Assembly: GCA_021782195.1 (NCBI GenBank)
Contig: JAJXVI010000053.1
Location: 1 to 9,291, forward strand
Direction: 5' to 3'
From: a bacterium
Lineage (GTDB): Bacteria > Vulcanimicrobiota > Xenobia > RGZZ01
DNA length: 9,291 nt
The notes below the pieces were generated by a model. It saw only the letters and a list, made by a program, of their open reading frames with translations, did not search any database and was not told where the DNA came from. The position numbers and the translations under genes were made by a program. How positions within the stretch are numbered: position 1 is the stretch's first letter; every line of letters begins with the position of its first letter. This document shows positions 1 through 6,614 of the stretch, piece by piece.

Positions 1-450
1 GGTCAACGGGATGGGGCGCGTATCGTTGAGAACGTTGAAAGCGCGCTCGCGAACCCTGCGGCCGAGAAATCGTGCCTTCTCAAGACACGCCTCGCGGTCC
101 AGGCCCGGCAGGAACAACACGAACTCATCTCCGGCGTAGCGGATGGGATATCCGGCCGTGTCGACGACTTCGCGCACCAGACTCCCAAGCGATGCCAGGA
201 CAGCGTCACCGGACAGGTAGCCAAAGCTACGGTTGACGCTACCCAGCAGGTCGACATTCATCACGATGAGACCGAGCGCGGTTCCCTCTTCCTGCGCCCT
301 GCGTATCAGTTCTTCCTCGATGTTGTGAAAAAAGCGCCGGTTGTACAGGCCGGTCAGTTCGTCGCAATAGAGCAGGTACCACGCCTGCTCGGCCGGTTCA
401 ACGGGCGCCTCGGGATCGTGCCACGTGTCCAGCTGCTTGCCTCCCCGCAA
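1..450 (-). CDS. GGDEF-domain protein (diguanylate-cyclase family), 3' end outside the window
   Basis: The reverse strand encodes a GGDEF domain, the family that makes cyclic di-GMP from two GTP. Landmarks in order are DELTGLYNRRFF (domain entry), GLIVMNVDLLGSVN (the usual D-x-D-F-K..N region), GYLSGDAVL, and RYAGDEFVLFLPG, where AGDEF stands for GGDEF. The Asn and Asp of N-x8-D are kept. The first metal-binding Asp of the D-x-D motif is Asn (MNVD), and the following Lys is Gly. The inhibitory RxxD site before AGDEF is absent (DTAG instead), so activity is uncertain. The frame leaves the window at base 1, so the C-terminus is unknown. I chose the TTG at 450-448 because AGGGGA lies a few bases upstream. 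The frame stays open at least to 780, but that stretch does not look coding, so the start is tentative. No transmembrane or sensor domain is visible before the GGDEF domain. The gene is divergent from ssrA. Confidence 0.8.
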   Translation of the reverse strand, partial: MRGGKQLDTWHDPEAPVEPAEQAWYLLYCDELTGLYNRRFFHNIEEELIRRAQEEGTALGLIVMNVDLLGSVNRSFGYLSGDAVLASLGSLVREVVDTAGYPIRYAGDEFVLFLPGLDREACLEKARFLGRRVRERAFNVLNDTRPIPLT

Positions 451-526
451 GTATCCCCTTGGGCCGGCCCCGAGAGGGGACGGGCAGACAGATTCGACGC
501 AGCACGGGGGTGCGCCCTTCCAGGCC

Positions 527-551
527 GGAGCAGACTCTACCGGTGGTGATG
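527..551. repeat. 25-base direct repeat, copy 1
   Basis: The core GGAGCAGACTCTACCG followed by a near-identical TGGTGATG recurs 71 bases downstream at 598-622, with 24 of 25 bases matching; the only difference is G versus A at repeat position 17. The pair lies upstream of the leftward GGDEF gene. It could be a paired protein-binding site or the trace of a local duplication. Confidence 0.75.
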
Positions 552-597
552 CATGAAAATCGGCGGAGTATGGATGAACACGGAGGCCTCGCTGGCG

Positions 598-622
598 GGA
601 GCAGACTCTACCGATGGTGATG
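598..622. repeat. 25-base direct repeat, copy 2
   Basis: Second copy of the repeat at 527-551, matching at 24 of 25 positions. The flanking bases (GCCGGAGC versus GGCGGGAGC, then CATG versus GCGC) are only weakly similar, so the conserved block is sharply bounded. That would suit a functional site better than a long decaying duplication. Confidence 0.75.
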
Positions 623-750
623 GCGCACCGGAGGCCGGGCCAGCGTTCGTTCGTTCTGACAAAAAATGCACGGACGGATTGCAGACAAGAGGCTCGGAAG
701 GAGATTGGCGACAACCGGACCATCGCGTTCGCGCATCTCTTGCACGTCTC

Positions 751-780
751 TTGCGTCAACCCGCTCCGGTCTGATATGAT
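751..780 (+). promoter_or_regulatory. Sigma70-type promoter of ssrA
   Basis: A -35 box TTGCGT (751-756) and a -10 box TATGAT (775-780) are separated by 18 bases. Transcription should begin near 787, about 19 bases before the mature tmRNA 5' end at 806. The -10 differs from TATAAT at one position, and the -35 matches TTGACA at four of six. Confidence 0.7.
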
Positions 781-805
781 GAACGCGGCAAGACCACCAG
801 CACAC

Positions 806-1154
806 GGGGGTGACAGGTTTCGACGGGGAGTGTTTCGGTGGAGCACGCGAGCCGAGATCCCGCGGTCTCGTTAAACAGCGGGAAAACAACAAACGCCAAC
901 AATAACACATTGGCTCTCGCCGCTTAGCGGCGACGTTCACCCGTCCTCGTCGGCAGGGGCGGTCCTGGGCGTCACATATGCCGTCTACTCCTGCACAAAC
1001 GCTTCGATGAGCGGGGGGAATTCAAGAAGCTAGGGACGCGATGGATCCTGTCCGTGGGAGCCACGCCGGCCGAACCCCAAATCATGGAACACGCTCGTAG
1101 TGGGTTCCGTCGGGATCTTTTCGGACGCGGGTTCGATTCCCGCCACCTCCACCA
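806..1154 (+). ncRNA. ssrA: Transfer-messenger RNA (tmRNA), complete
   Basis: This RNA rescues ribosomes stalled on broken mRNAs and adds a degradation tag, working with SmpB. The two ends form the tRNA-like acceptor stem: GGGGGTG at 806-812 pairs with CACCTCC at 1144-1150, followed by discriminator A and an encoded CCA (1152-1154). The 5' segment GACAGGTTTCGACGGGG is typical of tmRNA. The T-arm is GCGGG (1127-1131), TTCGATT, CCCGC (1139-1143). The tag frame starts at resume codon GCC (895) and reads ANNNTLALAA, then TAG at 925-927. As usual, the stop codon lies in a hairpin (TCGCCGC 917-923 with GCGGCGA 927-933). At 349 bases it has the usual length of a one-piece tmRNA. A promoter lies upstream and a strong terminator hairpin lies just after CCA. 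The Asn-rich tag is uncommon, but its ALAA end is the normal protease signal. Confidence 0.97.
895..927 (+). other. tmRNA tag-peptide reading frame (ANNNTLALAA, stop TAG)
   Basis: The codons are GCC AAC AAT AAC ACA TTG GCT CTC GCC GCT TAG. The frame begins with the alanine resume codon and ends in ALAA, the C-terminal motif recognised by ClpXP-type proteases in many bacteria. Three consecutive Asn codons replace the acidic residues seen in tags such as ANDENYALAA. The encoding RNA has no start codon here; translation resumes on it in trans. Confidence 0.88.
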
Positions 1155-1158
1155 TCCG

Positions 1159-1199
1159 CAACACGCGGCCACCGAAATCGACGGTGGCTGTTCGTGTTG
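1159..1199 (+). terminator. Two-stage hairpin terminator after ssrA
   Basis: The inner stem GCCACCG (1168-1174) pairs perfectly with CGGTGGC (1182-1188) around a 7-base loop. It is followed by the T-rich TGTTCGTGTT, as in an intrinsic terminator. The outer stem CAACACG (1159-1165) also pairs perfectly with CGTGTTG (1193-1199), giving 14 base pairs in all. It starts five bases after the mature tmRNA 3' end. Confidence 0.8.
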
Positions 1200-1210
1200 G
1201 AAGTCATCCT

Positions 1211-1215
1211 GGAGG
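1211..1215 (+). promoter_or_regulatory. Ribosome binding site (GGAGG) of the decayed oxidoreductase gene
   Basis: A perfect GGAGG sits six bases before the TTG at 1222, where a quinone-oxidoreductase N-terminus begins. This site decides that TTG as the original start of the gene, which is now broken. Confidence 0.7.
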
Positions 1216-1221
1216 TCGCCA

Positions 1222-1423
1222 TTGAAAGCCATCCGTGTCTACCGCTTCGGTCCCCCGAGCGTGCTGCAGCTCGAAGAGGTCGCGCTCCCGGTTCCAGGAC
1301 CCGGCGAGGCACGCGAACTTGCCGCTCACCTCAACCTCGCGCGCGTTCTGGAACCGCTTGCCGCCCGCGCAGGAACGCTGCCTGCAAGCGGGCAGCCTGG
1401 GGAAGCTCGTCCTCATCCCATGA
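1222..1423 (+). pseudogene. Remnant of a zinc-type/quinone oxidoreductase (MDR superfamily), internally deleted
   Basis: From TTG 1222 the frame reads LKAIRVYRFGPPSVLQLEEV, then ALPVPGPGE. This is the characteristic N-terminus of NAD(P)H:quinone oxidoreductases of the medium-chain dehydrogenase superfamily. After about 30 codons the similarity stops. In a different frame, 1382-1423 encodes LQAGSLGKLVLIP and a stop, closely resembling the C-terminal end of the same family (x-SGxxxGKxVLxx). Intact members are about 320-340 residues, so most of the gene, including the Rossmann nucleotide-binding core, is missing, and the remnants are out of frame. The TGA stop (1421-1423) overlaps the ATG of the next gene (ATGA), consistent with an intact gene once translationally coupled to it. 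The N-terminal match is strong. The C-terminal match is shorter and less certain, and the deletion junction (about 1311-1380) cannot be placed exactly. Confidence 0.72.
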
Positions 1424-3492
1424 GATGCGCGCGTCGACCTGCCCTCTACCTCGCGCTGATGCTGGTGCTCGCCGCACCGGGAATCTGCCTCGCCTCCCCC
1501 CCGTCCCCCACTTTCTTTCTTGCGCGGGAACGCAGTGCCCTCATCGTGGCGCGTCTGACTGACGTCGCCACCCTCTCGCTCGATCTGGCACACCGGGGCG
1601 ACCCGATGCCCGTGCAGCGACTCACCGCGCACATTGAAACCGTGCTTGCGCAGCACGCTGGCCCACCGCTGGTTGCCGGACAGACTATCGAAGTCAGCCA
1701 GCAGGATCCCGTCTACTGGAAAGCATGCCAGTACCACCCGGCGCTTTCCGGCAGGCGCTACGTCATGTGGATAGACAACGCTTCGAAGGCTGTGCGCGCA
1801 GCCACAGGGACCCGGTGGCTCAGCGAGTACGGAGGGGTTCTGCCGCTGACGCACGACAATCGTGTCCTCCGCGAACATTCCTCCTGCACGCTCGACGCCT
1901 TCATCGCTGCACTCCACGAAACCCGCGATTTTACAGTCGACCGCATCAAGGATCCGTCCGTACGCCTCGCCGTCATCCTCCGGCGCATCCGCTCCCACCG
2001 GTACTCCTCTCCGAACTCATCGGGCCTGCGACCACCGACCGGAGCGTCCGCCGCAAGTCTTGCTGCGACCCTGCGCGGCCTCAACGCCATCCTGCTTGAC
2101 CCCACGCAACAGGCGGAACTGGTCAAGCCCGCTCCGCCCACGCCGAACGTGCCGATACCTTCGTTTGCCACCAGCCAGACCATGAATTCCCGCGCCCTGT
2201 ACACCGAAACCCTGCAGGCACTCGAGGAACTCTGCGCTGTTCCGGCCCTGCGCCATTCCGTGTTGACCGCGCTCCATCCCGACCTGCGAGCGGCGCCCGT
2301 GGACGTCCGCAACGGCATCGCGATCTTCCTGGGCATCCACGGCGACCCCGCGGGAAAGCTTCTGCTGGAAGCACTTCTGAGCAGTCCCGATCAGGAAATG
2401 GAAGTGGATCCGCGCAGTGTCTCCCAAACAGGAGACAATCCGGCTGACAACGACTGCCATACTGCAGCCGCTTTCGCCCTGGCGCGAATCGGGGACCCGA
2501 TCGGCCTTCACAGTGCACGACCGGCTGTCATACTGGCGGCCATCGAGGGCCTGGGCCCTTCACAGGCGAAGGCAGGCTGCGCTGCCGCCAGACGCCTTTT
2601 GCATCGCCACCCGCATCCATCGGAGCCGGAAGTGCCGGCCCTGGCACCGCGATGTCTCGCCGCGCTTGCACGCCTGGGAGACGACTCCAGCCTTGCGAAA
2701 CTTGTCACCTGGTGGCTCGACGCCTGCAAGAATCCAGGACAGTCAAGCGCGACACCCGAGACCCTGCGGGTAAGCCTGGAAACGGTGGCGCCGACAAAAC
2801 ACGCGCTCCTCGCACGACTGGGTGTCCTTTCACATCGTCCGAAACTGTGGGATGACCCTCTTTTCGCCGCGTATCGCAAGATGCTGGAATCACCCGCCAA
2901 CTCGACCCGCCCCCCATCGGCACGCGAAACGCTCAAGATACGCAGCATGCTGATGTCGGACGACGCACGCACGCGACTGCATGCGCTCGTCTACATCGCA
3001 CATCATCGGCTGAACAGTTGCCTCGACCTGCTGACCCGCCTCGCGCAAACAGGTTCAATGGAGGAACGCGTCGCCACGCTGGGCGTCATCATGCGTCTGG
3101 ACACCCCGCCTTCGCCGTCGTTCGTGCGTTCCATGCTCACCACGGGGACGTTGGAGACGCGCCTTGTGGCCCTCGACCTCGCATCCGGGCGCTATGGAAC
3201 GATGTTCGCCCCCGAGGCGCTGAGACTCACGCGTAAAGCGGCTGGAGACGTGGCCGCGGTCGGCCAGCTGCCCTACCTCCTGGCTCGTCTCGCCAGTGGC
3301 CCCACGATTCCTCCCAGCTTCACGGCGGGTCTCGACGACACCAACCCCCTCGTCGCATACTGGTACGTGAAAGCAGCGGTCCTTTCGGGCAATCCTGCGC
3401 TGGTTCCACTTCTGCGGCCATTGGAGGACAGTGTTCACCCCGAAGTCGCACGATTGGCGCGCTGGGGCTGTCTCCACCTCCCGTGGAAGTAG
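1420..3492 (+). CDS. Exported protein with N-terminal beta-type domain and HEAT-like helical repeats, function unknown
   Basis: This is a 690-residue protein that I do not recognise. I chose the ATG at 1420 because it gives a clear Sec signal peptide: MRCARR, a hydrophobic core (LYLALMLVLAAP), and a likely cleavage after A25 in ICLA-SP. There is no lipobox. The frame is open upstream to 1054, but that stretch lies in tmRNA and in the decayed oxidoreductase, so it is not part of the protein. Residues about 32-110 (SALIVARLTDVA, later GQTIEV and GRRYVMWID) resemble small secreted OB/NTR-type domains, but weakly. From about residue 250 to the end the protein is rich in Leu/Ala helices of about 30-40 residues (for example ARLGDDSSLAKLV, TRLHALVYIAHHRLNSCLDL, EERVATLGVIMRL), suggesting HEAT-like repeats, which act as binding scaffolds. 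A periplasmic location is inferred. Its start overlaps the stop of the decayed upstream gene, and the best upstream purine run (GGGGAAG, 1399-1405) is rather far away, so it may have relied on coupling. Confidence 0.8.
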   Translation: MRCARRPALYLALMLVLAAPGICLASPPSPTFFLARERSALIVARLTDVATLSLDLAHRGDPMPVQRLTAHIETVLAQHAGPPLVAGQTIEVSQQDPVYWKACQYHPALSGRRYVMWIDNASKAVRAATGTRWLSEYGGVLPLTHDNRVLREHSSCTLDAFIAALHETRDFTVDRIKDPSVRLAVILRRIRSHRYSSPNSSGLRPPTGASAASLAATLRGLNAILLDPTQQAELVKPAPPTPNVPIPSFATSQTMNSRALYTETLQALEELCAVPALRHSVLTALHPDLRAAPVDVRNGIAIFLGIHGDPAGKLLLEALLSSPDQEMEVDPRSVSQTGDNPADNDCHTAAAFALARIGDPIGLHSARPAVILAAIEGLGPSQAKAGCAAARRLLHRHPHPSEPEVPALAPRCLAALARLGDDSSLAKLVTWWLDACKNPGQSSATPETLRVSLETVAPTKHALLARLGVLSHRPKLWDDPLFAAYRKMLESPANSTRPPSARETLKIRSMLMSDDARTRLHALVYIAHHRLNSCLDLLTRLAQTGSMEERVATLGVIMRLDTPPSPSFVRSMLTTGTLETRLVALDLASGRYGTMFAPEALRLTRKAAGDVAAVGQLPYLLARLASGPTIPPSFTAGLDDTNPLVAYWYVKAAVLSGNPALVPLLRPLEDSVHPEVARLARWGCLHLPWK

Positions 3493-3629
3493 ATTCACAC
3501 ACCGCCTCTCGTCGCGATGCCCCGGCTCACCTCCTTTCCACAAGATACGCTCCTCCTTGGCACAATCTTTACAGGGGCGCGGCCCTTCTTTTTCCCTTCT
3601 TTCGATCCGAAGGCTACGATGTTCACCAA

Positions 3630-4169
3630 ATGAAGAAGATGAAGTATCTGGCCACCCAGGACCCTGAACAACCCCACCCTCAGCCTCCCCTCGTGCTTGT
3701 GTGGGCGCACGAGTTTGACGAAGCCCTGCTGGCCGCGGTCGAGTACTGCTGCCTCGTAAGCTATGACGTGCACGGCGTCCACGTGCGCGATGACGCTCGA
3801 TCCACGCAATTGTGCAGTCAGTGGAATGAACTGTTTCCCGACGTGCCCCTGACGGTGCTTGAGCGCGACGACACCGATGCCGGCGATCCCTTCCTCGCGT
3901 ACGTGAGGCATCGTATCGATGCCGGTGCCTCCCACGTCACGATCGTGGTCAGCGAGCTGGTCGCTGAGAGGTCGAGGGAATTTGGCGCACGGGCACGCAC
4001 GCTGCAGGCCGTTCATCCTGAAGTGGAGGTTGTCAGCCTCGAGCTCTCACCGGCACGCGCCACCCGCTGGGTCGGCGGACAGATCGAAAACCGTCCTGGC
4101 GCCGTTCACGGTGCCTCGCACCCGTCCACGGACAACGGCTCGGTCAGTCACCTGTCCGCTCCAGGCTGA
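3630..4169 (+). CDS. Small soluble protein resembling the cytosolic C-terminal domain of APC-type K+/amino-acid permeases
   Basis: This 179-residue protein has no signal peptide or membrane segment. Its core (residues about 19-125) follows the alternating pattern of the USP-like C-terminal tail of APC-superfamily permeases: a first strand (PPLVLVWAHEFDEALLAAVEY), then VSYDVHGVHVRDD, a Cys-containing helix with W, DVPLTVLERD, DPFLAYVRHRID, and ASHVTIVVSELV. In the permeases these positions read roughly V.PV..l..A..YA, v.AvhV..D, vPLvvl, Pl..yv, and vtVvvPefv. The transmembrane part is absent, so the protein may be a stand-alone regulatory domain. It lies just upstream of a double KdpD-sensor gene and kup, which fits a role in potassium homeostasis. 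The start is uncertain: ATG 3630 (MKKMKY) is chosen because upstream codons look non-coding, though no good ribosome binding site is visible. ATG 3639 is the alternative. The last 45 residues look disordered. The family assignment is by pattern only. Confidence 0.6.
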   Translation: MKKMKYLATQDPEQPHPQPPLVLVWAHEFDEALLAAVEYCCLVSYDVHGVHVRDDARSTQLCSQWNELFPDVPLTVLERDDTDAGDPFLAYVRHRIDAGASHVTIVVSELVAERSREFGARARTLQAVHPEVEVVSLELSPARATRWVGGQIENRPGAVHGASHPSTDNGSVSHLSAPG

Positions 4170-4207
4170 GGGACGCGCCGGTCGGGGCTTGCGCCGGCAT
4201 GCGTCCC
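4170..4207 (+). terminator. Strong GC-rich hairpin directly after the stop codon
   Basis: GGGACGC-GCCGG (4170-4181) pairs with CCGGC (4194-4198) and, after a two-base AT bulge, GCGTCCC (4201-4207). This makes 12 base pairs around a 12-base loop. It begins on the base after the TGA. No T-tract follows, so it may be a Rho-assisted or weak terminator, or a structure that protects the upstream mRNA end. Confidence 0.55.
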
Positions 4208-4296
4208 CGAACGGCAGGCGACCCGTCCCCCCCACCGCAAGCACGCAGCGCCTGTGTCCCCACGAGGCGACTGAGGCGGCTTCCCCCCACAGGCCG

Positions 4297-4322
4297 GCGT
4301 TAGAGGCCCGCGTTAGAGGCCC
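4297..4322. repeat. Perfect 13-base tandem repeat (2 copies)
   Basis: The unit GCGTTAGAGGCCC occurs at 4297-4309 and again at 4310-4322 without a mismatch. It lies in the 234-base gap between the permease-tail-like gene and the KdpD-like gene, about 80 bases before the latter's start. It could be an operator pair or a slippage product. Confidence 0.7.
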
Positions 4323-4403
4323 GTACACAGAAAACACGACTCTCTGAAGGTCACGCGACCCGTTCAGCAGGGTCTGGACTGTTTTCGTCGAACGCCGCGC
4401 ACA

Positions 4404-6554
4404 ATGCAGGGCCATCTGAAAATCTACCTTGGCTACGCGCCACACACAGGCAAGACCTGGCGGCTGTTGGAAGAAGCACGACGGCGCAAGATCCGTGGTC
4501 AGGACGTCGTCGTGGGGTGGGTCCGCAAGAAGGACCGACCGGCGCTTTCAGACATCCTGGCCGTACTCGAGGTCATTCCTCCCTGCGACGTTGACGGGCA
4601 GCCGGAAATGGACGTCGACGCCATTCTCCGGCGCCGTCCCTACGTCTGCGTGATCGACGAACTTGCGCACGAAAACGCGCCGCACAGCAAACGCCGGCAT
4701 CGCTGGCAGGACGTGGAGGCGCTCCTGGAAGCCGACATCAGTGTTCTCACCGCGCTCGACATCCAGTACGTCGCGGGCCTGCAGGACCGCATCGCCGCGC
4801 TCCTTGGCACGCGACGCTCCGAGACTGTCCCGGACGAGATGCTCAATCGCGCTGACGAAGTATCGATCGTGGATGCAACCCTCGAGTCGATGTCCCGCAC
4901 GGACCTGGCTCCCCGCGACCTGCTCACACTGCGCGAACTTGCCCTGCTCTATACCGCCGACGCGCTGGAGGAGGAAGTCCAGGAATATCGGCAGGAACAT
5001 CACATCGGAACCGTCTGGGAAACCCGCGAACGCATCCTCGCGTGCCTTACACCCAACCCTCGGGGCACCCGCATCGTGGAACGCGCGTATCAGACGGCCC
5101 AGCGCTGGAAGGGCGAGTTGTGGGCCGTCTATGTGACGAATGACCCGCACTGGGAAAGTCACCCATCGGAAGACGCAATGCGCGTCAAGGAGTTTCTCGA
5201 ACTGGCCCGGACCCGCGGTGCCCGCGTCGAGATCGTGATCGATGCGGATCCGACCGAGAAGATTCTTTCTTTTGCGCGCCAGCACGACATTACGCAGATC
5301 TTCGTCGGCCACGCAACCGCCTATCCATTTCATGGCGCCCTCTCGCGAACCGTAGCCGGTCGAATCATCCACGCGGCCGAGCGCATGGACGTTCATCTCG
5401 TCGCCAACGACCCGCGCCAGACCCCGCGTGTCCCCAGCAGTGGCCCGCCCATGCCACAGGCGCTCGCTCGCCTCCTGTCGCGCGCGCCACGCACCCGTAG
5501 CCGCGGTCACGAACGCCTCTACCTCGGGTATGCACCGGGCGTCGGCAAGACCTACCAGATGCTCTCCGACGGTCAGTACCTGCGAGATCAGGGTCAGGAC
5601 GTGGTGGTCGGCGCGTGTGAAACCCGGGGCCGTTCGGAGATCGAAGCCCAGATGGCGGTCCTCGAGACGATCCCCATGATCGCGTCGGAGAGCAGCGGAA
5701 ACGCGTGCATCGACGTCGACGCGGTCCTGCGGCGGCGCCCACAGGTCTGTCTCGTCGACGGCCTTGCGGAAAGCGGCCAGAACGGTCAGACGCGCTGGAA
5801 GGATGCCCAGAAACTGCTCGATGCCGGGATTCACGTGTTCGGCACGCTCGATATCAGCGAGGTAGAGAGCCTCAAAGACACCGTCGAACGCATCACGGGC
5901 GAGACGGTCGGCCATTCCGTGCCGGACTGGGTCGTAGACGAGGCAGACGAACTCTTGTTCGTCGACGTGGCCACCCGCGCGCTCCTCAACCGTATCAAAC
6001 GAGGTGCGATATTTTCCACGGCCGACGTTCCGGAGGCTCTACAGGGACTGTTCACGGAAGGAAGCCTGAATGCCCTGCGCGAGCTTGCCGTACGCCTGAC
6101 GGCGGAGCGCGTAGAGGATGCCCTCGAGTCGCTCCGTAAGGCTGACGAGAATCCGGTCGCTGCCGGCGAGGCCGTGCTGACCGGCATTAACGAGCGTCCG
6201 TCGTCCGCGTCGCTGATTCGCCGCAGCCGGCGCACCGCCGACCGTCTCGACGCTCCGTGCTACGTCGTCTACGTGGCGCCGGACGAGGAGTGGACCGGGA
6301 TCGCACCGGACGTCCGCCGAGCCGTGGAAGGCCATCTCGAACTGGCTCGGTCTCTGCACGTGGAGACGCACCTGCTGACCAGCACGAACGTTGCCCGCGC
6401 GATTGTCGACTTTGCGATTCGCCACGGTGTGACGCAAGTCTTCGTGGGACGAAGCAGGAAAACGGGATGGCGCGAGTTCTTCCGACGAAGCGTCATCGAG
6501 CAGATCATCCGGCTCAGCCCGTGGGTTGACATCCACGTCGTCGCGGACCGCTGA
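4404..6554 (+). CDS. Tandem double KdpD-sensor protein (two KdpD N-terminal domains plus USP domains), no kinase
   Basis: This 716-residue soluble protein consists of two copies of the N-terminal half of KdpD, the potassium/turgor sensor kinase. Copy 1: KdpD domain about 4-195 with P-loop LGYAPHTGKTW (9-19), Walker B VCVIDELAHENAP (81-93), ETVPD and LRELAL; then a USP domain about 206-335. Copy 2: KdpD domain about 371-580 with canonical P-loop LGYAPGVGKTY (374-384), a degraded Walker B (LVDGLAES instead of DELAHT), VPDWVVDEADE and LRELAV; then a USP domain about 588-714 ending WVDIHVVAD. A linker of about 35 residues joins them. Copy 1 lacks roughly 30 residues that copy 2 keeps before LRELA. 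Canonical KdpD continues with four transmembrane helices, GAF and a histidine kinase; all are absent, and no kinase gene is nearby. In some Gram-positive bacteria the KdpD USP domain binds cyclic di-AMP. Whether this one binds anything is unknown. The gene lies 60 bases upstream of kup, in the same direction. The ATG at 4404 has only a weak ribosome binding site. Confidence 0.9.
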   Translation: MQGHLKIYLGYAPHTGKTWRLLEEARRRKIRGQDVVVGWVRKKDRPALSDILAVLEVIPPCDVDGQPEMDVDAILRRRPYVCVIDELAHENAPHSKRRHRWQDVEALLEADISVLTALDIQYVAGLQDRIAALLGTRRSETVPDEMLNRADEVSIVDATLESMSRTDLAPRDLLTLRELALLYTADALEEEVQEYRQEHHIGTVWETRERILACLTPNPRGTRIVERAYQTAQRWKGELWAVYVTNDPHWESHPSEDAMRVKEFLELARTRGARVEIVIDADPTEKILSFARQHDITQIFVGHATAYPFHGALSRTVAGRIIHAAERMDVHLVANDPRQTPRVPSSGPPMPQALARLLSRAPRTRSRGHERLYLGYAPGVGKTYQMLSDGQYLRDQGQDVVVGACETRGRSEIEAQMAVLETIPMIASESSGNACIDVDAVLRRRPQVCLVDGLAESGQNGQTRWKDAQKLLDAGIHVFGTLDISEVESLKDTVERITGETVGHSVPDWVVDEADELLFVDVATRALLNRIKRGAIFSTADVPEALQGLFTEGSLNALRELAVRLTAERVEDALESLRKADENPVAAGEAVLTGINERPSSASLIRRSRRTADRLDAPCYVVYVAPDEEWTGIAPDVRRAVEGHLELARSLHVETHLLTSTNVARAIVDFAIRHGVTQVFVGRSRKTGWREFFRRSVIEQIIRLSPWVDIHVVADR

Positions 6555-6614
6555 TTCCCCCAACGCGACCTATCTTGAGCAGCGCCCCCCACGTGGTAGC
6601 GCCTTCAGCACGCA

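Larger units (their letters stand above)
451..805. other. Intergenic region between the GGDEF gene and ssrA
   Basis: This 355-base stretch separates two divergent genes. It holds a 24/25 direct repeat (527-551 and 598-622) and the ssrA promoter (751-780), followed by a 5' leader that is presumably removed by RNase P. The short open frames here, on either strand, have no recognisable protein motif and no convincing ribosome binding site. I see no further gene. The promoter of the GGDEF gene must lie here, but I could not locate it with confidence. Confidence 0.6.

Noticed and set aside
614..874. Short plus-strand open frame before and inside ssrA
   Set aside because: It covers the ssrA promoter and the 5' end of the tmRNA and has no recognisable protein features.
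1054..1419. Upstream extension of the exported-protein frame to 812 residues
   Set aside because: It begins inside the tmRNA and runs through the terminator and the decayed oxidoreductase; the signal peptide begins at 1420.
1204..1998. 264-residue reverse-strand open frame
   Set aside because: It is antisense to the exported-protein gene and terminator region and shows no family motif or ribosome binding site.
4170..4403. c-di-AMP (ydaO-type) riboswitch upstream of the KdpD-like gene
   Set aside because: I could not find the conserved core of that riboswitch; only a hairpin and a tandem repeat are visible.
4548..5915. Long 455-residue open frame on the reverse strand
   Set aside because: It is antisense to the double KdpD-sensor gene, whose motifs are unambiguous; long antisense frames are expected at high GC.
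4404..6554. Full KdpD sensor histidine kinase
   Set aside because: There are no transmembrane helices, H-box or HATPase motifs; the second half is another KdpD sensor copy.
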